From DAOOPX01 sp964653045 (GTDB lineage Bacteria; Patescibacteriota; Microgenomatia; UBA1400; PJMF01), in contig CAZZBW010000020.1 of the NCBI GenBank assembly GCA_964653045.1, positions 1 through 15,663 of the forward strand: 15,663 nt of DNA. Direction: 5' to 3'. The notes beneath the pieces are model-generated. The model saw nothing but the letters and a program-made list of their open reading frames with translations, was not told the origin of the DNA and made no database searches. Below are positions 13,381 through 15,663 of the stretch, piece after piece (position 1 is the stretch's first letter; each line of letters opens with the position of its first letter). The position numbers and the translations under genes are program-made.

Positions 13381-14083
13381 CCTCATCAGAATCTTCTGTG
13401 TCTTTTTCTGAAATGGCTGTTTCTTGATAAATGTCACCGCTCAGCAGTAAAGAGTCGGAGTTCTCACTGTTGGTTTCAGCATGAGAGACAGGAAAAGAAG
13501 TGGCGTCTTGATTTTTTTTAGATTTAAAAGTCTCTTTAATGTAGACACTGCAGCTTTTATTACTGGTTTCATACAGATAGCACTGATATTGGTTGCCTCG
13601 CTCAATTAATCGGGAGAGCCGGAAAGAAATATCTTCAGGGAGGGCACCGATATATCGAGTGCCGACCTCAACCGAGATGTAGCGTTTTTTGCAGCGCAAG
13701 GTACATGGCGCGCCAGTAGGAAATGAGTTGAGACAGCCCTTGTCGGCCAGGCGGTGCAACTCAATTACTTTGGTTTTACCTGGTTCTTCAATAAAGTGGG
13801 GTTGAGTAAAACTGGGTGGGATATAGGAATCAAGGGACTGAGATTTTTTGAGATTTTTTTTGGCGATCAGATTATTCTTATCAATGCTTAAGGCTTGTTT
13901 GAATGCGGCGGTAGCTAATTTTGCATCTCCAAGTTGGAGATACGCTACACCCAAACGATTGTATCCAGCGTGGCTTGATGGTTGTTTCTCAAGGTACTCA
14001 AGATTTAACCTAACTGCCTCCTGCCAATTGCCTTTTTTGGCTGCAAGAATTGCTTGAGTTTGAGAAAGGTTCTGAGCAGACAT
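13355..14083 (-). CDS. Tetratricopeptide-repeat protein with C-terminal beta-type domain
   Basis: Protein of 242 aa. Residues about 8-80 hold two TPR units (AILAAKKGNWQEAVRLNLEY, then AGYNRLGVAYLQLGDAKLATAAFKQAL), which mediate protein-protein contacts. A middle domain at about 110-190 (KVIELHRLADKG, RYISVEVGTRYIGALPEDI, FRLSRLIERGNQYQCYL, CSVYIKET) reads as a small beta-rich fold; similar TPR-plus-YIGALPDD proteins occur in CPR bacteria as far as I recall, and a HIRAN-like fold is possible. The last 45 residues are Ser/Glu/Asp-rich and probably disordered. There is no signal peptide. It is divergent from yebC across about 125 bp and overlaps the LytR_C-like gene end by 26 bp. The function is unknown. 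Confidence 0.8.
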   Translation of the reverse strand: MSAQNLSQTQAILAAKKGNWQEAVRLNLEYLEKQPSSHAGYNRLGVAYLQLGDAKLATAAFKQALSIDKNNLIAKKNLKKSQSLDSYIPPSFTQPHFIEEPGKTKVIELHRLADKGCLNSFPTGAPCTLRCKKRYISVEVGTRYIGALPEDISFRLSRLIERGNQYQCYLYETSNKSCSVYIKETFKSKKNQDATSFPVSHAETNSENSDSLLLSGDIYQETAISEKDTEDSDEVTEELGMD

Positions 14084-14157
14084 ATTTTGTTTTCTGTATG
14101 TGCGAAGCCCAGTTTATCACTGGAAATTCTTGCAGAGGATAACTGTCGTAAGCTGAG

Positions 14158-14186
14158 TTGTCAACTGACAAATCACAGGCTACAAT
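14158..14186 (+). promoter_or_regulatory. Promoter of yebC
   Basis: TTGTCA (14158-14163), a 17-bp spacer and TACAAT (14181-14186), the best -35/-10 pair in the window by eye. The implied leader is about 15 nt and carries a strong Shine-Dalgarno. Confidence 0.65.
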
Positions 14187-14196
14187 TGCATCACTA

Positions 14197-14204
14197 GAGG
14201 AGGG
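14197..14204 (+). promoter_or_regulatory. Shine-Dalgarno of yebC
   Basis: GAGGAGGG ends 4 nt before ATG 14209. It decides the start over an in-frame TTG at 14158 that lies within the promoter -35. Confidence 0.75.
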
Positions 14205-14208
14205 AAAT

Positions 14209-14766
14209 ATGTCCGGACATAGCAAGTGGCACAATATCAAGAATCGTAAGGAAGCCCTTGATTCCAAAAAAAGCAAAACATTTGGACAAATTAGTAAATT
14301 GATTAGAATTGCAGTGAAAGAGGGTGAATCTGGTGATCCTCAGCATAACGCAAGCTTACGGACAGTTTTAGAGAAAGCTCATGCAGCTAACATGCCCAAA
14401 GACAAAATTCAAAAAGCCATTGATCGAGGTCTGGGTAAAACCATTGGTGGTCGTCCTTGGCAGGAGGCAATCTACGAAGCGTTTGGACCGTTGGGAGAAG
14501 CATACTTAATTCTAGTGGTTACAGATAATCCAAATCGATCTAGCGGTGAACTAAGATTTACTTTAAGCAGGGCAGGGGGATCTTTGGCGGGACCGGGTTC
14601 TGCAAAGTTTCTGTTTGATCGCACTCCAGACAATCAGTTCGTGCCAAAGATCCCCCTGATTCTTGATCAGGCTGGACGGGCGCAAGTGATGGAAATTATG
14701 GACTCATTGTTAGAAAACGATGAAGTAGAAGAAGTGTTCTGTTCGGTTGTAACGAGTGAAAATTAA
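14209..14766 (+). CDS. yebC: YebC/PmpR-family protein, internally shortened
   Basis: Family of DNA-binding regulators now also linked to translation of difficult peptide stretches. The N-terminal MSGHSKWHNIKNRKEALDSK is diagnostic, followed by KTFGQISKLIRIAVKEG, ANMPKDKIQKAIDRGLG, YEAFGPLGEAYLILVVTDN and GGSLAGPGSAKFLFD. The protein is 185 aa, against about 240-250 usually. After FLFDRTPDNQF it jumps to VPKIPLILDQ...VMEIMDSLLENDEVEEVF, which corresponds to the family C-terminus, so about 60 residues of the middle domain are missing. A 16-bp perfect inverted repeat (14573-14658) has its second arm at that junction. The start has a strong Shine-Dalgarno and promoter. The stop lies 13 nt before the next likely start. 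Confidence 0.93.
   Translation: MSGHSKWHNIKNRKEALDSKKSKTFGQISKLIRIAVKEGESGDPQHNASLRTVLEKAHAANMPKDKIQKAIDRGLGKTIGGRPWQEAIYEAFGPLGEAYLILVVTDNPNRSSGELRFTLSRAGGSLAGPGSAKFLFDRTPDNQFVPKIPLILDQAGRAQVMEIMDSLLENDEVEEVFCSVVTSEN
14573..14658. repeat. 16-bp perfect inverted repeat with 54-nt loop in yebC
   Basis: Arms CAGGGGGATCTTTGGC (14573-14588) and GCCAAAGATCCCCCTG (14643-14658). The first arm encodes AGGSLA and the second IPLIL, in frame. The second arm begins at the point where the usual middle domain is absent. Confidence 0.75.
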
Positions 14767-14779
14767 GCAAGTAAGTGGG

Positions 14780-15562
14780 ATGATGAAAATCAAGTTACGT
14801 CGTCGAGAAAAATTTGTGTTAACTGCCCTAATCTTGAGCTTGCTGTTATTTGCTACTCAGCTAGTTGATTTAACTTTTCGTTACTGGGCGTTATTGGTCT
14901 TTGCTATTTCTAGTTACTTTCTCTCTGCCTGGTCACTTGCAGAAGATTTGGAAAAGCATGAGTGGTTAAGCATCCTGCCACTACCGGCACTATATGCCTT
15001 GAGTGTTGGCTTGTTTAATTTGTTTATTCCCAGTGGTTGGTTAAGCCGATTATCTCTATTTGTATTTTTTGCTTTGGGTATGTACGCCCTTTTGTTATCG
15101 GTAAATATTTTTTCTGTGGCTAAAGCCAGAACTATTCAGCTTTATTATGCGGCACAAACAATTACTTTGTTTTTTACCTTATTGATATCGTTTTTATTCA
15201 CCAGTACGATTTTTGTTTTAAAATTGCCGGTGTGGGCAATCGTGCCGCTGGTTGGTTTGAGTCATTTTCCCCTAGTATTTTCGTCAGTTTGGATAGTGCG
15301 CCTTTCTCCGGTAATTAGTAGAGAAGAGGTGCTCATTTCGCTGCTGCCTACTCTAGTAGTAATGCAGTTTGCAGTGGCGCTTAGTTTTTTACCACTGGAA
15401 GTATGGTTGGTGGCGCTGCTCATAATGGCCGTGCTATATCTTTATCTTAACTTTACTCAAAGCTACTTGAAGGGGAGACTGTTTGAAAAAACTCTCAAAG
15501 AATACTTTGTGGTAGCCGCTGGTATCTGTATTTTGTTCCTGATATTTTTTCCAGGAAAATAA
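14780..15562 (+). CDS. Polytopic membrane protein of unknown function
   Basis: I do not recognise the family. The protein of about 260 aa is almost entirely hydrophobic, with roughly eight or nine predicted membrane helices separated by very short loops, and a positively charged start (MMKIKLRRREK) expected to stay inside. No catalytic motif, nucleotide-binding loop or Cys/His cluster is visible. ATG 14780 is preferred for its position after AAGTGGG; GTG 14756, overlapping the yebC stop, and ATG 14783 are alternatives. The 13-nt spacing suggests co-transcription with yebC. It could be a flippase-like or lipid-handling protein, but nothing in the sequence decides this. Confidence 0.75.
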   Translation: MMKIKLRRREKFVLTALILSLLLFATQLVDLTFRYWALLVFAISSYFLSAWSLAEDLEKHEWLSILPLPALYALSVGLFNLFIPSGWLSRLSLFVFFALGMYALLLSVNIFSVAKARTIQLYYAAQTITLFFTLLISFLFTSTIFVLKLPVWAIVPLVGLSHFPLVFSSVWIVRLSPVISREEVLISLLPTLVVMQFAVALSFLPLEVWLVALLIMAVLYLYLNFTQSYLKGRLFEKTLKEYFVVAAGICILFLIFFPGK

Positions 15563-15588
15563 AAAAACTTTCTTAAGTTAAAAAGCTT

Positions 15589-15616
15589 TTGTTTAAAGCG
15601 GGCAAAAAAATATAAT
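15589..15616 (+). promoter_or_regulatory. Promoter reading out of the window
   Basis: TTGTTT (15589-15594), a 16-bp spacer and consensus TATAAT (15611-15616). The predicted start near 15623 places the terminal palindrome (15632-15651) in the first 30 nt of the transcript of a gene beyond the right edge. Confidence 0.55.
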
Positions 15617-15631
15617 CAGCCACGCGGATAT

Positions 15632-15651
15632 CCGAGGGTTTAAACCCTCGG
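15632..15651. repeat. 20-nt palindrome, copy 2
   Basis: CCGAGGGTTTAAACCCTCGG is a perfect 20-nt palindrome, identical to 27-46 except at one position. It lies just downstream of a TATAAT promoter, again in a leader position and 12 nt from the right edge. Confidence 0.8.
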
Positions 15652-15663
15652 CTGGATAGCGCC

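Noticed and set aside
1..15663. CRISPR array, tRNA or rRNA genes, insertion sequence with transposase
   Set aside because: No spaced direct repeats, no cloverleaf or rRNA-like segment, and no transposase or integrase motif was seen on either strand.

Overview
The window looks like chromosomal DNA of a reduced-genome bacterium of the Candidate Phyla Radiation (Patescibacteria), most likely the Microgenomates side. The sequence supports this through a half-length EF-Ts (152 aa), a ribosomal protein S2 with a Lys/Ala/Pro-rich tail of about 108 residues, a shortened YebC, a FolD of divergent type, and densely packed short operons. TGA is used as a stop (rluA-type gene, nfo), so the code is standard and the UGA-recoding CPR lineages are unlikely. 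The lineage is an inference; no rRNA or tRNA is present.

Layout from left to right: RluA-type pseudouridine synthase (+); phosphoribosyltransferase followed 3 bp later by a Maf/ITPase-like unknown (+); glyA (+); FkbM methyltransferase (-) divergent from nfo, endonuclease IV (+); VanW-family protein (-), convergent with nfo with no base between them; DUF4430 protein overlapping a DUF6580-type membrane protein (+); folD (+); rpsB-tsf (+); queA (-) divergent from tgt (+); a membrane-anchored LytR_C-like protein overlapping tgt (+); a TPR protein (-), convergent and overlapping; yebC and a polytopic membrane protein (+). All intergenic gaps are under 300 bp.

Functionally the genes cover translation (S2, EF-Ts), RNA modification (pseudouridine, QueA/Tgt for queuosine), folate one-carbon metabolism (GlyA, FolD), nucleotide salvage or clean-up, base-excision repair (Nfo) and several cell-envelope proteins. 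QueA and Tgt appear without visible preQ0/preQ1 synthesis genes, which would fit precursor salvage.

Two structural themes are not explained by the gene list. First, the window holds an unusual density of long perfect inverted repeats lying inside coding sequence and in frame: arms of 17, 13 and 11 bp in folD, 13 bp in tgt, 15 bp at the start of the next gene, 16 bp around a 54-nt loop in yebC, and 11 bp in the rluA-type gene. Their arm sequences differ, so the structure rather than the sequence is shared. A separate 20-nt palindrome (CCGAGGGTTT/AAACCCTCGG) occurs near both ends of the window in gene-leader positions. Second, several genes have a -10 element 5-8 nt before the start codon, implying leaderless mRNAs. 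Two divergent gene pairs are separated by only 18 and 19 bp and share a 12-bp AT-rich core that could act as a two-way promoter.
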